Source: an uncultured Clostridium sp.
GTDB lineage: Bacteria; Bacillota; Clostridia; TANB77; CAG-508
DNA length: 64,000 bases
Assembly: GCA_900553365.1 (NCBI GenBank)
Contig: USDL01000003.1
Span: 1-64,000 of the forward strand
Reading direction: 5' to 3'
This document shows, piece by piece, positions 34,135 through 43,720 of this stretch. Position 1 is the stretch's first letter. Every line of letters begins with the position of its first letter. Position numbers and translations under genes: made by a program. The notes under the pieces were generated by a model that saw only the letters and a list, made by a program, of their open reading frames with translations, was not told the origin of the DNA and made no database searches.

Positions 34135-34870
34135 ATGATATTAAAAGCAATTTCCTTTAATATGTGCCATCGGTGAAGGGCTTGATGGTAGAATTGATGT
34201 ACGTAGACAGGCAATGTTACTAAAAAAGTATAAGCCTGATATTATTTTTCTACAAGAAATTGATGTATATACTAAGCGTGCATATAATAAAAATCAAATC
34301 TATACTTTTAGTAAATATACTGGTTTACCTTACAGAGCTATGGGAACTAATATTAAATACAAAAACGGGTTTTATGGTGATGGACTTTTATCTCGTTTTC
34401 CTATTGAATATTCTGCAAATTATTTGTCTCCAACCACCTCTCCTGAACATGAGCAACGTGGATTTTTATGTATTAAAGTTGGTGTTGGAACTATTAAGCT
34501 TAATTTGTTTTCCCTACATCTTTCCGTTTTTGAAGAAGAACGTGTTTTGTCTAGCAAAGCTCTATTGCGTATAACTTCTAATATAAATAAGTCTGAAGGC
34601 ATTATTATTGCAGGAGATTTTAATGTTGGTGTTAAAAAAATTGGAACACATAGATATACTTATGAGCAAAAGGATTCTTTTGAGGAATATGAAATTTTAA
34701 AGAAAAAGTTTCATCATTTAGAAAATACTGAATCAACTTGGTTTTCTAAAGATGGAGTTGGCTGTATTGATTCTTGCTTTTATTCTAATAATTTAAAGCT
34801 TACTAAATTTGAAACGATTCCTACTCAAGTTTCTGACCATTATCCTATTTATATGGAGTTTGTAATTTGA
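34135..34870 (+). CDS. Endonuclease/exonuclease/phosphatase (EEP) family hydrolase, needing a +1 shift at CGG
   Basis: GTGGAGGTTTT precedes the ATG at 34135. Reading gives ILKAISFNMCH, then CGG (34171-34173) directly followed by TGA. Skipping the C gives SFNMCHGEGLDGRIDVRRQA, the family N-terminal motif, joined to LKKYKPDIIFLQEIDV, GDFNVG and SDHYPIYMEF, the catalytic Asn, Glu, Asp-Asn and Asp-His sites. The repaired protein has 244 residues, normal for EEP hydrolases, which cleave phosphodiesters of lipids, nucleotides or DNA; the substrate is unknown. Without the shift the product is a 12-residue peptide plus Arg. Confidence 0.85.
34171..34174 (+). other. CGG +1 frameshift site in the EEP gene
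   Basis: CAT CGG TGA becomes CAT (C) GGT GAA. The next zero-frame codon is a stop, so the shift is absolutely required. Confidence 0.88.
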
Positions 34871-34906
34871 ATAACGTTTTTGGGGATAGCCCCAAAAACG
34901 TTATTT
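34871..34906. terminator. Bidirectional terminator between the EEP gene and smc
   Basis: 15-bp stem ATAACGTTTTTGGGG with its complement, loop ATAG, followed by T6. It includes the smc stop codon. Confidence 0.92.
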
Positions 34907-37900
34907 TTTCTCTAATTTCATTGAAAGTAATTTACTTATTCCGCTTTCCTCCATTGTTATTCCATATACAGTATCTGCTGCTTCCATTGTTCCTTTTCTA
35001 TGTGTTATTACTAAAAATTGTGTTTCTCCTGTAAATTTTTTCAAATAATCTGCAAACTTGTATACATTTACATCATCTAGTGCAGCTTCTATTTCATCTA
35101 ATACACAGAATGGTGCTGGATTTATTCTTAATATTGAAAATAGCAATGCTATTGCAGTAAATGCTCTTTCCCCACCTGATAGTAGCATCATGTTTTGAAG
35201 TTTTTTTCCTGGTGGTTGTACTTCTATTTCTATTCCACAATTTAATATATCTGTTTCATCTGTTAATTTTAGTTCTGCCTTGCCTCCTCCAAATAGTTCT
35301 TTAAATACCTCTCCAAAGTTTTTGTTTATTATATTGAATTGCTTTTCAAATTGTTCTTTCATTATTTTTGTCATATCTTGTATTACTTTTTTCAATTTAC
35401 TACTAGCATTTTCTAAATCTAGGCGTTGCTCGCACATATAGTCATATCTTTCTTTTGTTTGTTTGTATTCTTCAATAGAATCTATATTTATGCTTCCTAA
35501 ATTTTTGATTTCATCTCTTAAATGTTTTACTTCCTTTGTTGTTTCTGCAACATTATTTGGCTTTTTAAATTCTCCTGCTGTGTTTGGAGTTATTTCATAG
35601 TCTTCCCACATTTTATTTATTATTTGTTCAAGTTCAACATCTAATTTTGATTTTTTCACTTCAAGTTTATTTGCCTGATTTTTAATTTCTTCAATTATCT
35701 TATATTTTTCCTCAATTTCAGTTTCTACTTTGGTTATTGCCATGTTTTTGTTTGATTTTTCTTGTTTTAATTTCTGGGCAGTTTCAGAGCTTGTACTAAC
35801 CTCTATTTTTATTTGTTCAATATTTTGTTTTAGCTCCTCTATTGTTTTAGTTAATTCTTCGTTTTCAACTTTTAGATTTTTGCTTTGCTGCTTTTTATTT
35901 TCAATTTTGCTCATATTTGTTTGCAATTCATTTTCAATTCTTGATAAGATTTCCTCTAATGAGTTGCTGCTTTCATCAAATGAGCTTACTGATATTTTTA
36001 AATTTGTTATATCAAAATTTAAGTCATCTATATATTTTTGATTTTCCTTGTTTTTCTCTGCAAAATTTTGAATTGCAGTATTTAAAATTGTAATTTCTTG
36101 TTCTAATTCTAGATTTTTTTGCTCTATTACTGCTTTTTCTTCTTTGTTTTTATCTATTGATTCTACTATTTCATTAGTTTCTGTTTTTAGCTTATCAAGC
36201 TTTGTTTCTAAGCTTGAAATTGTTTCTTCTATTGACTCTAATCTTTGTTCTTCTGTTGCATATTCAATTTCGGTTTCTCTTGAAGATGCTTCTATACTTG
36301 TTATTTCTTCTAATAAACTTTCTATTGAATTTTCATAATCTTCTTTTTCTTTGGTTATTTTTTCTATTTCTTTTTGTATCTTTTCTATTTCTTTTTCTAA
36401 TTGTTTTATTTGTGCTGTTCTTCCTATAATGCTGTTTGTTTTTTGTGTTGTTGAACCACCTGAAATTGCTCCACTTGGATTTATTATATCTCCCTTTAAT
36501 GTAACTATTCTAAAGCTATATTTGTTCTGCTTTGCTATTACTATTGCTGTATCCATATCATTTACTATTACTGTTTTTCCAAGTAAATTTGAGATAATTT
36601 CTTCATATTTTTTATCTGTTTTTATTAATTTTGAGGCTACTCCAATTACTCCTTGTGTTCCATTTGTTATAAGTTTATCAAGATTTTTTCCTTTTACTGA
36701 GGTTATTGGTAAAAATGATGCTCTTCCTAAATTATTTTTTCTTAAATATTCTATTAATTTTTTTGCATCTTCTTCCGTCTCTGTTACTATGTTTTGAAGT
36801 GTTTGCCCAAGTACAGTTTCAACTGCTAATTGATATTCTTCTGGAACAGTTATTAAGCTTGCTAAAACTCCTCTTACCCCTTTATTTAAGTTGCTATCTA
36901 CCTCACATTGTGTAAGTACTGATTTTACTGCTCTTGAATAACCTTCCTTTTCCTTTTCCATTTCTTGCAAGAATTTTTGCTTAGAATCTTTTATTCTATA
37001 TTCTTGTGTTAAATTGTTTATTTTATTATCAAATTCAGTTATTTTTGCATTTGCTTCTTCACGTTTTACTTTAATATCTTCTAATCTTTTTTGGCACTCA
37101 TTTCTTTTACTTTCTTTTTCGTTAAAGGTTTTTAACAAATCAGATTTTAACATTCTTTTTTCATCTAATTTAGATATTGTTTCTTGAATTTCATTTTTAA
37201 CTGTTTTTGAGCGTTTGTTTAAGTTTTCATTGTTTATTTCAAGAGTATTTATTGCTTCTCTATTTTCATATTTTGCTTCTGTATTTTTTTCTACTTGTTT
37301 TTTCTTTTCTTCTATTTCAACTTCTTCTTTAGATAGCTTACTTGTAAGTTCTTGTAGTTTATTCTCTTTTTCTTCTAATTCTAATACAAATTTTTCTCTA
37401 TTTGCCAATAAGTTATCTTTTTTATTAATTCTATTTTCTTTTTCCTCTAAAATTTCAGCATTACGTTTTTTTAGTTCTTCAATTTCTTTTAAATATGTAT
37501 CGCTATTTTGATTGTTGTTTTCAATTTTTGTTTTTTGAACATTTATATCAGAGTTAATTTGCTCAATTTTCTTTTCACTTTCAAAGCCTAAATTTTGAGT
37601 TTCTTCTATTTTTGATATAATTTCTTCTAACTCAGTTTTTAAATTTTCCTTTAAGTTTTGCAGTACAGAAAGTCTGCTTTCTTCATCTTCTTTTTGTGAA
37701 TTTATTATATCTATATCTTTTACTAACTCTTCTATTTTTACCTTATATGTATCTATATTATATATGAATAAGCCTATTTCTATAGATTTTAGTTCTTCTC
37801 TTAAGCTTAAATATTTTTTAGCTTTTTCTGCTTGATTTTTAAGTGGTCCAATATTTGCTTCTATTTCTGCTAATATGTCGTTTATTCTTAGAAGATTCAA

Positions 37901-38455
37901 TTTTGTTTGTTCCAACTTTTTCTCTGATTCTGTTTTTCTTGCCCTATACTTTACAATTCCTGCTGCCTCTTCAAATATATTACGTCTATCTTCAGATTTG
38001 TTGCTTAAAATATCATCTATTTTACCTTGACCTATTATTGAATATCCATCTTTTCCTATTCCAGTATCCATAAATAGTTCTTGAATATCTTTTAACCTAC
38101 AAGGTGCTTTATTTATAAAATATCCACTTTCACCATTTCTAAAAATTCTTCTAGTTACAACTACCTCTGCAAACTCTATTGGAAGCTTACCATCAGTATT
38201 ATCAATAACTATTGAAGCTTCTGCAAATCCTAAAGATTTTCTATTTTGAGTTCCTGCAAAAATAATATCCTCAGACTTATTTCCTCTCAAGGACTTCATA
38301 CTTTGTTCACCTAAAACCCACCTAATACTATCTGATATATTACTTTTACCAGAACCATTAGGTCCTATAACGGTTGTAATACCTGGCATAAATTCTAATA
38401 CTGTTTTATCCGCAAATGATTTGAATCCCTGTAATTCTAATCTTTTTAAAAACAT
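34901..38455 (-). CDS. smc: Chromosome segregation ATPase SMC
   Basis: 1184 residues. N-terminal Walker A (GPNGSGKSNISDSIRWVLGE), two long coiled coils (about 165-500 and 670-1020), a hinge (about 510-640, with GVRGVLASLITVPEEYQ), signature motif LLSGGERAFTAIALL and Walker B VLDEIEAALDD. It compacts and segregates chromosomes with ScpA/ScpB. Not linked here to its frequent neighbour ftsY, which is 9 kb away. No in-frame CGG found in 1184 codons. Confidence 0.98.
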   Translation of the reverse strand: MFLKRLELQGFKSFADKTVLEFMPGITTVIGPNGSGKSNISDSIRWVLGEQSMKSLRGNKSEDIIFAGTQNRKSLGFAEASIVIDNTDGKLPIEFAEVVVTRRIFRNGESGYFINKAPCRLKDIQELFMDTGIGKDGYSIIGQGKIDDILSNKSEDRRNIFEEAAGIVKYRARKTESEKKLEQTKLNLLRINDILAEIEANIGPLKNQAEKAKKYLSLREELKSIEIGLFIYNIDTYKVKIEELVKDIDIINSQKEDEESRLSVLQNLKENLKTELEEIISKIEETQNLGFESEKKIEQINSDINVQKTKIENNNQNSDTYLKEIEELKKRNAEILEEKENRINKKDNLLANREKFVLELEEKENKLQELTSKLSKEEVEIEEKKKQVEKNTEAKYENREAINTLEINNENLNKRSKTVKNEIQETISKLDEKRMLKSDLLKTFNEKESKRNECQKRLEDIKVKREEANAKITEFDNKINNLTQEYRIKDSKQKFLQEMEKEKEGYSRAVKSVLTQCEVDSNLNKGVRGVLASLITVPEEYQLAVETVLGQTLQNIVTETEEDAKKLIEYLRKNNLGRASFLPITSVKGKNLDKLITNGTQGVIGVASKLIKTDKKYEEIISNLLGKTVIVNDMDTAIVIAKQNKYSFRIVTLKGDIINPSGAISGGSTTQKTNSIIGRTAQIKQLEKEIEKIQKEIEKITKEKEDYENSIESLLEEITSIEASSRETEIEYATEEQRLESIEETISSLETKLDKLKTETNEIVESIDKNKEEKAVIEQKNLELEQEITILNTAIQNFAEKNKENQKYIDDLNFDITNLKISVSSFDESSNSLEEILSRIENELQTNMSKIENKKQQSKNLKVENEELTKTIEELKQNIEQIKIEVSTSSETAQKLKQEKSNKNMAITKVETEIEEKYKIIEEIKNQANKLEVKKSKLDVELEQIINKMWEDYEITPNTAGEFKKPNNVAETTKEVKHLRDEIKNLGSINIDSIEEYKQTKERYDYMCEQRLDLENASSKLKKVIQDMTKIMKEQFEKQFNIINKNFGEVFKELFGGGKAELKLTDETDILNCGIEIEVQPPGKKLQNMMLLSGGERAFTAIALLFSILRINPAPFCVLDEIEAALDDVNVYKFADYLKKFTGETQFLVITHRKGTMEAADTVYGITMEESGISKLLSMKLEKK

Positions 38456-38681
38456 AAAATTCCCCTTTTTTTTGATTCGATTTTTATATAATATATCAAA
38501 AGTTGAAAATAGTCAAGGAAAAAATATATTCTACATTGTTTTTCGTAAAAGCTTCCTTTACTACCTTTACCTTATTATTTTTATATGCAATTTAAAAAAA
38601 TTCACTCATTTCTTGGTTACACTTCATCTTATTTATCTCTGTATTTATTATGTATGGTTTTTGTCATTTTTGCAAAATAAT

Positions 38682-38722
38682 AAATAATCAACAAAATGTT
38701 TTTTCCATTTTGTTGATTATTT
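38682..38722 (-). terminator. Terminator of the pilin-like LRR gene
   Basis: 17-bp stem AAATAATCAACAAAATG with complement CATTTTGTTGATTATTT, flanked by T-rich sequence. The rest of the 38456-38740 gap shows no gene. Confidence 0.88.
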
Positions 38723-38740
38723 TTACTATCGAATACACTT

Positions 38741-39994
38741 CTAGTCTATTTGACTTCCCTTTTGCACTTTATCTCCTGATTGTGTTGCTATTACATTATC
38801 TATAATTCCTGTTGCACTTGATGTGTAATTAACTATTAGTGGATTATTGCTGTTTTGTGCTGTTCCATTGAATGTTCCTTTATATGTTGTGATTTTTGTT
38901 GAGTCAAAGGTTAGTGCTATAGTTCCTTCCAAAACTTCACATGAGTTGAACATGTATTGAATATTAGTAACATTTTTCATGTTCCATCCATCAATATTTA
39001 GAGTTTTCAGACTTCTACAGCCATTAAACAATTGTAGCATATTTTCTACATTGCTAACATCCCATTTATGTAAGTCAAGTGTTTCTAGTTTTTTACAATG
39101 TCTAAACATTCTTTCCATTGTAGTTACATTACTTACATCTAAATTCTCTATTCCTATTATTCGTTTTAAATTCATAACATTGGGAATTGTTGCATCATCC
39201 CCAGAACCAAAAGCCCAAGTCATATTTTGCATACTACTTGTATCCCAATTACTTATATCTAGTGTTTCAAGATTTGCACATCCATAAAAAATGCTTTGCA
39301 TGTCGATTACTTTTGATGTATTAAAATTCCTCAAATCTAGTTGTTTAAGATTACTACAATTTGAAAACATCCATCCCATATCTGTTACATTTTCTGTATT
39401 AAAATATGAAAAGTTAATTGTTTTCAAATTATTGCAATCATAAAACATTCCTTTCATGTTTGTCATGTTACATATATTTAAATTTTTAATTCCTTCAATT
39501 GTACTTATATTAGTTAAATTCTTAAATAAATAATTACCACCCTTTGGTGCTACTTTATCTTCTATTATTACCGAGGTAATTTTTTGTGCAAATTCATCAT
39601 CATTAATCCATGGCATTAATGTTGCTGCTTCTGAAAGTTTTAAATTAGATATATCTGAAATATCTACAGTTTTTTGTACTAAACTTGCTCCATTTCTTGT
39701 TTCTAAAATATGTGTACTATCTGCATAAAATACAAGTGCACCATCAGAATATAATGCTGCATATAAAGGTGTGGGGTCCATTCTATTATTAACAAGATCA
39801 TCAATTAATTTGTCTAATTCATTTATTGTTTCATTTTCCTTTTGTGTTTCCTCATTCCAAGCTTTTACTGCTTTGTCAGCTGTTCTAATTATATCCGAAT
39901 TAATTACTACATTAACACTAACACCTACCAATATAAGCATAATGATTATGGTAATAATTAGTGCAATTAATGTTATTCCATTTTGTTTTCTCAT
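38741..39994 (-). CDS. Type IV pilin-like protein with BspA-type (DUF285) leucine-rich repeats
   Basis: 417 residues. It begins MRKQNG, then ITLIALIITIIIMLILVGVS, a prepilin leader and hydrophobic helix almost identical to that of the pilin gene at 57884. From about residue 160 it carries six or more DUF285 repeats (NMTNMKGMFYDCNNLKTINF, DMGWMFSNCSNLKQLDL, TMERMFRHCKKLETLDL), as in BspA surface adhesins. Probably assembled into or displayed on the pilus as an adhesive subunit. AGGAGG lies 8 bases before the ATG. Unlinked to the pilus operon but sharing its upstream repeat motif. Confidence 0.82.
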   Translation of the reverse strand: MRKQNGITLIALIITIIIMLILVGVSVNVVINSDIIRTADKAVKAWNEETQKENETINELDKLIDDLVNNRMDPTPLYAALYSDGALVFYADSTHILETRNGASLVQKTVDISDISNLKLSEAATLMPWINDDEFAQKITSVIIEDKVAPKGGNYLFKNLTNISTIEGIKNLNICNMTNMKGMFYDCNNLKTINFSYFNTENVTDMGWMFSNCSNLKQLDLRNFNTSKVIDMQSIFYGCANLETLDISNWDTSSMQNMTWAFGSGDDATIPNVMNLKRIIGIENLDVSNVTTMERMFRHCKKLETLDLHKWDVSNVENMLQLFNGCRSLKTLNIDGWNMKNVTNIQYMFNSCEVLEGTIALTFDSTKITTYKGTFNGTAQNSNNPLIVNYTSSATGIIDNVIATQSGDKVQKGSQID

Positions 39995-40042
39995 ACATAA
40001 TTCCTCCTCTGTTCTCTTTCTCTTCCTAACTTTTATATCTTT

Positions 40043-40071
40043 ATTCTATAAAAAAAAATTACAAATTGCAA
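40043..40071 (-). promoter_or_regulatory. Promoter of the pilin-like LRR gene
   Basis: Minus-strand TTGCAA (40066-40071), 17-bp spacer, TAGAAT (40043-40048). Confidence 0.65.
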
Positions 40072-40107
40072 CTGTTTTTGCAATTTGTAACATAATTGTA
40101 ACATTAC
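40059..40107 (-). repeat. 13-bp inverted repeat followed by 11-bp tandem repeat
   Basis: TTACAAATTGCAA/TTGCAATTTGTAA (40059-40071, 40078-40090) is a perfect dyad covering the -35. It is followed by TTGTAACATAATTGTAACAT (from 40084), two copies at 11-bp period, just upstream of the -35. This is the same motif class as at 61021 upstream of the pilus operon. Confidence 0.65.
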
Positions 40108-40260
40108 TCACATATAAATATTACAATTCAAGCAATTTTTAAGCATACTTTTCTATCCTTCTGGTTACAATATTTTTACTGCTAGTAAATATTTACATTG
40201 TTGTTTCTGTTTATTTTTACCCCAAAATGCTATTATTCAAACAAAAAAGGAGGAATATAT

Positions 40261-40584
40261 ATGGCACTTAATTATAGTATTATTGGTATGAGATTAAAAC
40301 AAGCTAGAATTGACAAAAAATTAACACAAGAGAAATTAGCAGAAGAATTAGATGTTTCTGTTGCTTATGTTAGCAGAGTTGAACGTGGTTCTACAGAAAT
40401 TGGTTTAAAAAGATTAGATGAGATATGTGATTTATTGGATGTTTCTTTAACTTACGCCTTAGATGGAGCTTCTACAAGGGATAGCTCTTACTTGAATACA
40501 GCTTTTAGTGATTTGTTCAAAAATTGTCCAACAGAAAAAATAGATTTAATTTATAAAGTATCACAGGTTATTGCTGAAAATTAA
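40261..40584 (+). CDS. Xre-family HTH regulator
   Basis: 107 residues: HTH (about 10-65: LTQEKLAEELDVSVAYVSRV, ERGSTEIGLKRLDEIC) and a short C-terminal helix. AAAAAAGGAGGAATATAT precedes the ATG at 40261; the longer open frame upstream is rejected. Divergent from the pilin-like LRR gene. Confidence 0.87.
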   Translation: MALNYSIIGMRLKQARIDKKLTQEKLAEELDVSVAYVSRVERGSTEIGLKRLDEICDLLDVSLTYALDGASTRDSSYLNTAFSDLFKNCPTEKIDLIYKVSQVIAEN

Positions 40585-40710
40585 ACAACGATTAATTTAT
40601 AAATAATAATTAGCTAAACCTTACATATAGTTCATTTTTATGTAAATTTTAGCATATTTCTCTTCCATTTTTATACACTTTATAGTATAATGTTTATGGA
40701 GGAGATTTTT

Positions 40711-41145
40711 ATGTGGTATTTATGGTTAATTGCTGCTGGAATTTTTTTCATAATCGAAATAGCAACCGTTGGCTTTTTAATTTTCTGGCTTGGTATTGGT
40801 GCTCTTTTTGCTATGGTAGCAAGCTTTTTTACAGATAATTTATTAATCCAAACCACAGTATTTGTAATTTCTTCAAGCGTTCTTATTCCTCTTACAAAAC
40901 CTATTGTTAATAAGTATTTTGATGATGGCAAAACTATTGCAACAAATGCTTATAGTCTTATTGGAAAAGTTGGTATTGTTACAACCGAAATTAACACACT
41001 TAATTCAACAGGTCAAGTAAAAGTTAATGGGGAAATCTGGTCCGCTAAAGCTAATGAAGATATTAAACAAGGTACAGAAGTTGAAATTTTAAAAATTGAT
41101 GGTGTTAAACTTATTGTTAAACCAAAAACACCTATTTTAAATTAG
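40711..41145 (+). CDS. NfeD-family membrane protein
   Basis: 144 residues: two or three membrane segments (about 2-60) and a C-terminal OB-fold (LIGKVGIVTTEINTLNSTGQ, VKVNGEIWSAKA), the short NfeD form. GGAGGAGATTTTT precedes the ATG, which is preferred over in-frame ATGs up to 21 bases upstream. Forms a two-gene unit with the SPFH gene 35 bases downstream, the classical NfeD-SPFH pair organising membrane microdomains. Confidence 0.92.
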   Translation: MWYLWLIAAGIFFIIEIATVGFLIFWLGIGALFAMVASFFTDNLLIQTTVFVISSSVLIPLTKPIVNKYFDDGKTIATNAYSLIGKVGIVTTEINTLNSTGQVKVNGEIWSAKANEDIKQGTEVEILKIDGVKLIVKPKTPILN

Positions 41146-41180
41146 TTGAATTTTAAAAAATTTATAGGAGGTAAATTTTT

Positions 41181-42080
41181 ATGGCAGTAGTTTTAATAAT
41201 TTTATTACTAATTGTGCTAATTATAGCATTCAAATCTATTAAAATCGTAAGACAAGCTGAAGTTTACATTATTGAAAGATTAGGTAAATTTCATAAAATA
41301 GCAGATGCAGGACTTACAATAATTATACCTTTTGTTGACCATGTTCGTAGTGTTGTAAGTTTAAAGGAACAAACAATGGATATTCCTCCACAAGGAGTTA
41401 TTACAGAAGATAATGTTACAATAACAATCGATACTGTTGTGTTTTATCAAATAACAGATCCAGCAAAAGCAGTATACGAAATTCAATCTCTAAGAAGAGG
41501 TATTGAATATTTAGCAATAACTACTATTCGTGATATTGTTGGTAAAATGAGCTTAGACTCAACATTTAGTTCAAGAGACATGATAAATAATGAATTAAGA
41601 GTTTTACTAGATGAAGCTACTGATAAATGGGGATGTAAAGTTAACCGTGTTGAAATAAAAGATATTAATCCACCTGCTGATATTCGTGATGCAATGGAAA
41701 AACAGATGAATGCAGAAAGAAATAAAAGAGCTGCAATTTTACAAGCAGAAGGTGAAAAACAAGCTGCTATAACTCTTGCAGAAGGTCAAAAGCAAGCTGC
41801 TATCTTACAAGCAGAGGCTGATAAAGAATCTCAAATAAGAAGAGCTGCTGGTGAAGCTGAAGCTATACGTGAAGTTGCTGTTGCTAAAGCTCAAGAAATT
41901 CAAATGATATATGAATCTATCAAGAAATCAAATCCTGATGATAAATTAATTCAAATTAAATCATTAGAAGCTTTGCAAGAAATAGCAAAAGGAGATGCTA
42001 ATAAAGTATTTATCCCTTTTGAAGCAACAAATGCATTATCTAGCTTAGGTGCAATTAAAGAAGTAATTAAAGACAAATAA
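41181..42080 (+). CDS. SPFH/band 7 protein (stomatin-like)
   Basis: 299 residues: N-terminal membrane segment (about 3-18), band 7 domain (about 18-180: VYIIERLGKFHKIADAGLTI, DIPPQGVITEDNVTITIDTV), an alanine/glutamine-rich helix (about 180-250, NAERNKRAAILQAEGEKQAA) and a C-terminal oligomerisation part. QmcA/stomatin type. Scaffold of membrane microdomains together with the NfeD partner upstream. TAGGAGG precedes the ATG. Confidence 0.93.
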   Translation: MAVVLIILLLIVLIIAFKSIKIVRQAEVYIIERLGKFHKIADAGLTIIIPFVDHVRSVVSLKEQTMDIPPQGVITEDNVTITIDTVVFYQITDPAKAVYEIQSLRRGIEYLAITTIRDIVGKMSLDSTFSSRDMINNELRVLLDEATDKWGCKVNRVEIKDINPPADIRDAMEKQMNAERNKRAAILQAEGEKQAAITLAEGQKQAAILQAEADKESQIRRAAGEAEAIREVAVAKAQEIQMIYESIKKSNPDDKLIQIKSLEALQEIAKGDANKVFIPFEATNALSSLGAIKEVIKDK

Positions 42081-42252
42081 TTTGTCTGTTTAAAAAAGTA
42101 GTCAAATCTTTAGGAATTTAATAATTTTTCTAATATTAAAGCTCCTCAAGTTTGGCTATTTTTTTATTTTTTTTGCCTTGTTTTTCATTGACAAATTATT
42201 TTATTCGTTATATTATATATGCATATTATTTAATTTTTTAGGAGGTTTTTTT

Positions 42253-43659
42253 ATGTTTAAATTTAAACGATTTTTTATTTTACTTTTATTATCTTTTGTT
42301 TTACTTTCTTCTGCTGTTCTTGCTAGTGATGAAGAGCAAATGGTTACAGTTGAAGCCCCAACAACCACAGCAGCAGTAGAACAAAAGCCTACTACTATTG
42401 ATGAAGATGTTTTCGTTTCAAATGAGGAATCTTATTCTTTAAGTGATATTATTATGGGAAACATTTTTGCTTCTGCTAATAAGTTTACTACTAATCCAAG
42501 AAATAATGGTGGTATAATTAATGGTAATCTATTCTTAATGTCTCAAAATGCTACTATTCAATCTGATGTTGTTTATTCAAATAATAAAGATAAAAAGGGT
42601 AATGCTATAATCGATTCTATTAATTCAAGATCTGTAATTAATGGAAATGTTTACGTTTTAGCAGATTCTTTTACTATTGAAGCTGGTTCTGAAGTTCACG
42701 GAGATATATATGCTATAGCTAATTCTGTAAATATTGGCCCTAATGTAGTTGTTGATGGCAGTATTTTTGTAATTACTAGTGATATGACTTTAAATGGCCA
42801 AATAAAAGGTTCTGTTTATGCACAAGTTAGAAACTTTACAATGGATTATTACTGTTATATTCAAAAAGATTTGAATTTAGCAGCTTATGATGCTTCTCTT
42901 GATGGTATAGTAAATAGAACTGCTTCTATTACAGCAACAAACAATTTAATAACACAAAATAATTTTAAAGTAAATGCAAATCTTTTAGTAGATTATGCAG
43001 AAGATTTTAAATTTTCTGGTAAAGTTGCAGGTAATGCAAAAATTAATGCACAAAATTTAATTTTTACAAATACTGATGCAAATTGCTCTATAGATGGAGA
43101 CTTAGATTATGCAACTCCTCATGATACTGCAATTCCAGAAGGAGTTGTTGCTGGTAAAGTTACAACTTCTAAGTTTGTTGATGTTTCAAGCAACAATACT
43201 TCAAAAGTAATATTTGCTTCATTATTTGACTTAGTTGCTTTACTAGTTTATGTTTTTGCAGTAGTTTTCTTTGCTAAACTATTTGCTCAAAAGGCTTTAA
43301 GCAAACTACCAGAATTCAATACTGCTAATGTTTTTAAAGCTTTTGGTATTGGCCTTGCTTCATTTATTGCAATCTTTATTATATTTGTTGGATTATGTTT
43401 ATTAAGCGTAGGTATTCATTTAGCTTTCTTTATGGTTGTTGCTTACTTATTCTTATTAGGATTAGCTTTACCTCTATTCTTAAATAAGATTGCAGACATT
43501 CTTAATATAAGACTAAATTCTTATATTAAACTATTAATTGTAGTTGTTGCATTTTACGTTATAACACTAATTCCTGTATTAGGTGCATTTGTATCATTTA
43601 TATCAATGACAGTTGGAATTGGCCAAATACTATTAGGATTTTTTAATAGAAAAAATTAA
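42253..43659 (+). CDS. Secreted/membrane polymer-forming (bactofilin-like) protein
   Basis: 468 residues. Signal peptide (about 1-25, cleaved near VLAS-DEEQ), then a beta-helical bactofilin-like region with hexapeptide-type repeats (GGIINGNLFLMSQNATIQSD, GNVYVLADSFTIEAGSEVHG) and a C-terminal block of about four membrane segments (from about residue 325). Unlike cytosolic bactofilins the beta-helix would be extracytoplasmic. Function unknown. TTAGGAGGTTTTTTT precedes ATG 42253; upstream codons are not supported. Confidence 0.75.
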   Translation: MFKFKRFFILLLLSFVLLSSAVLASDEEQMVTVEAPTTTAAVEQKPTTIDEDVFVSNEESYSLSDIIMGNIFASANKFTTNPRNNGGIINGNLFLMSQNATIQSDVVYSNNKDKKGNAIIDSINSRSVINGNVYVLADSFTIEAGSEVHGDIYAIANSVNIGPNVVVDGSIFVITSDMTLNGQIKGSVYAQVRNFTMDYYCYIQKDLNLAAYDASLDGIVNRTASITATNNLITQNNFKVNANLLVDYAEDFKFSGKVAGNAKINAQNLIFTNTDANCSIDGDLDYATPHDTAIPEGVVAGKVTTSKFVDVSSNNTSKVIFASLFDLVALLVYVFAVVFFAKLFAQKALSKLPEFNTANVFKAFGIGLASFIAIFIIFVGLCLLSVGIHLAFFMVVAYLFLLGLALPLFLNKIADILNIRLNSYIKLLIVVVAFYVITLIPVLGAFVSFISMTVGIGQILLGFFNRKN

Positions 43660-43683
43660 GCTGGTGCTTTGAACAAAAAAACA

Positions 43684-43720
43684 ACTTTTCCACAGGATTT
43701 CCTGTGGAAAAGTGTTATTT
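43684..43720. terminator. Bidirectional terminator between the bactofilin-like gene and rpe
   Basis: 13-bp stem ACTTTTCCACAGG/CCTGTGGAAAAGT with loop ATTT and a T7 tract on the plus strand. Confidence 0.9.

Noticed and set aside
38456..38740. A gene in the smc to LRR-pilin interval
   Set aside because: Only a short plus-strand frame overlapping the smc start exists, without a ribosome binding site; the interval holds the terminator of the downstream gene.
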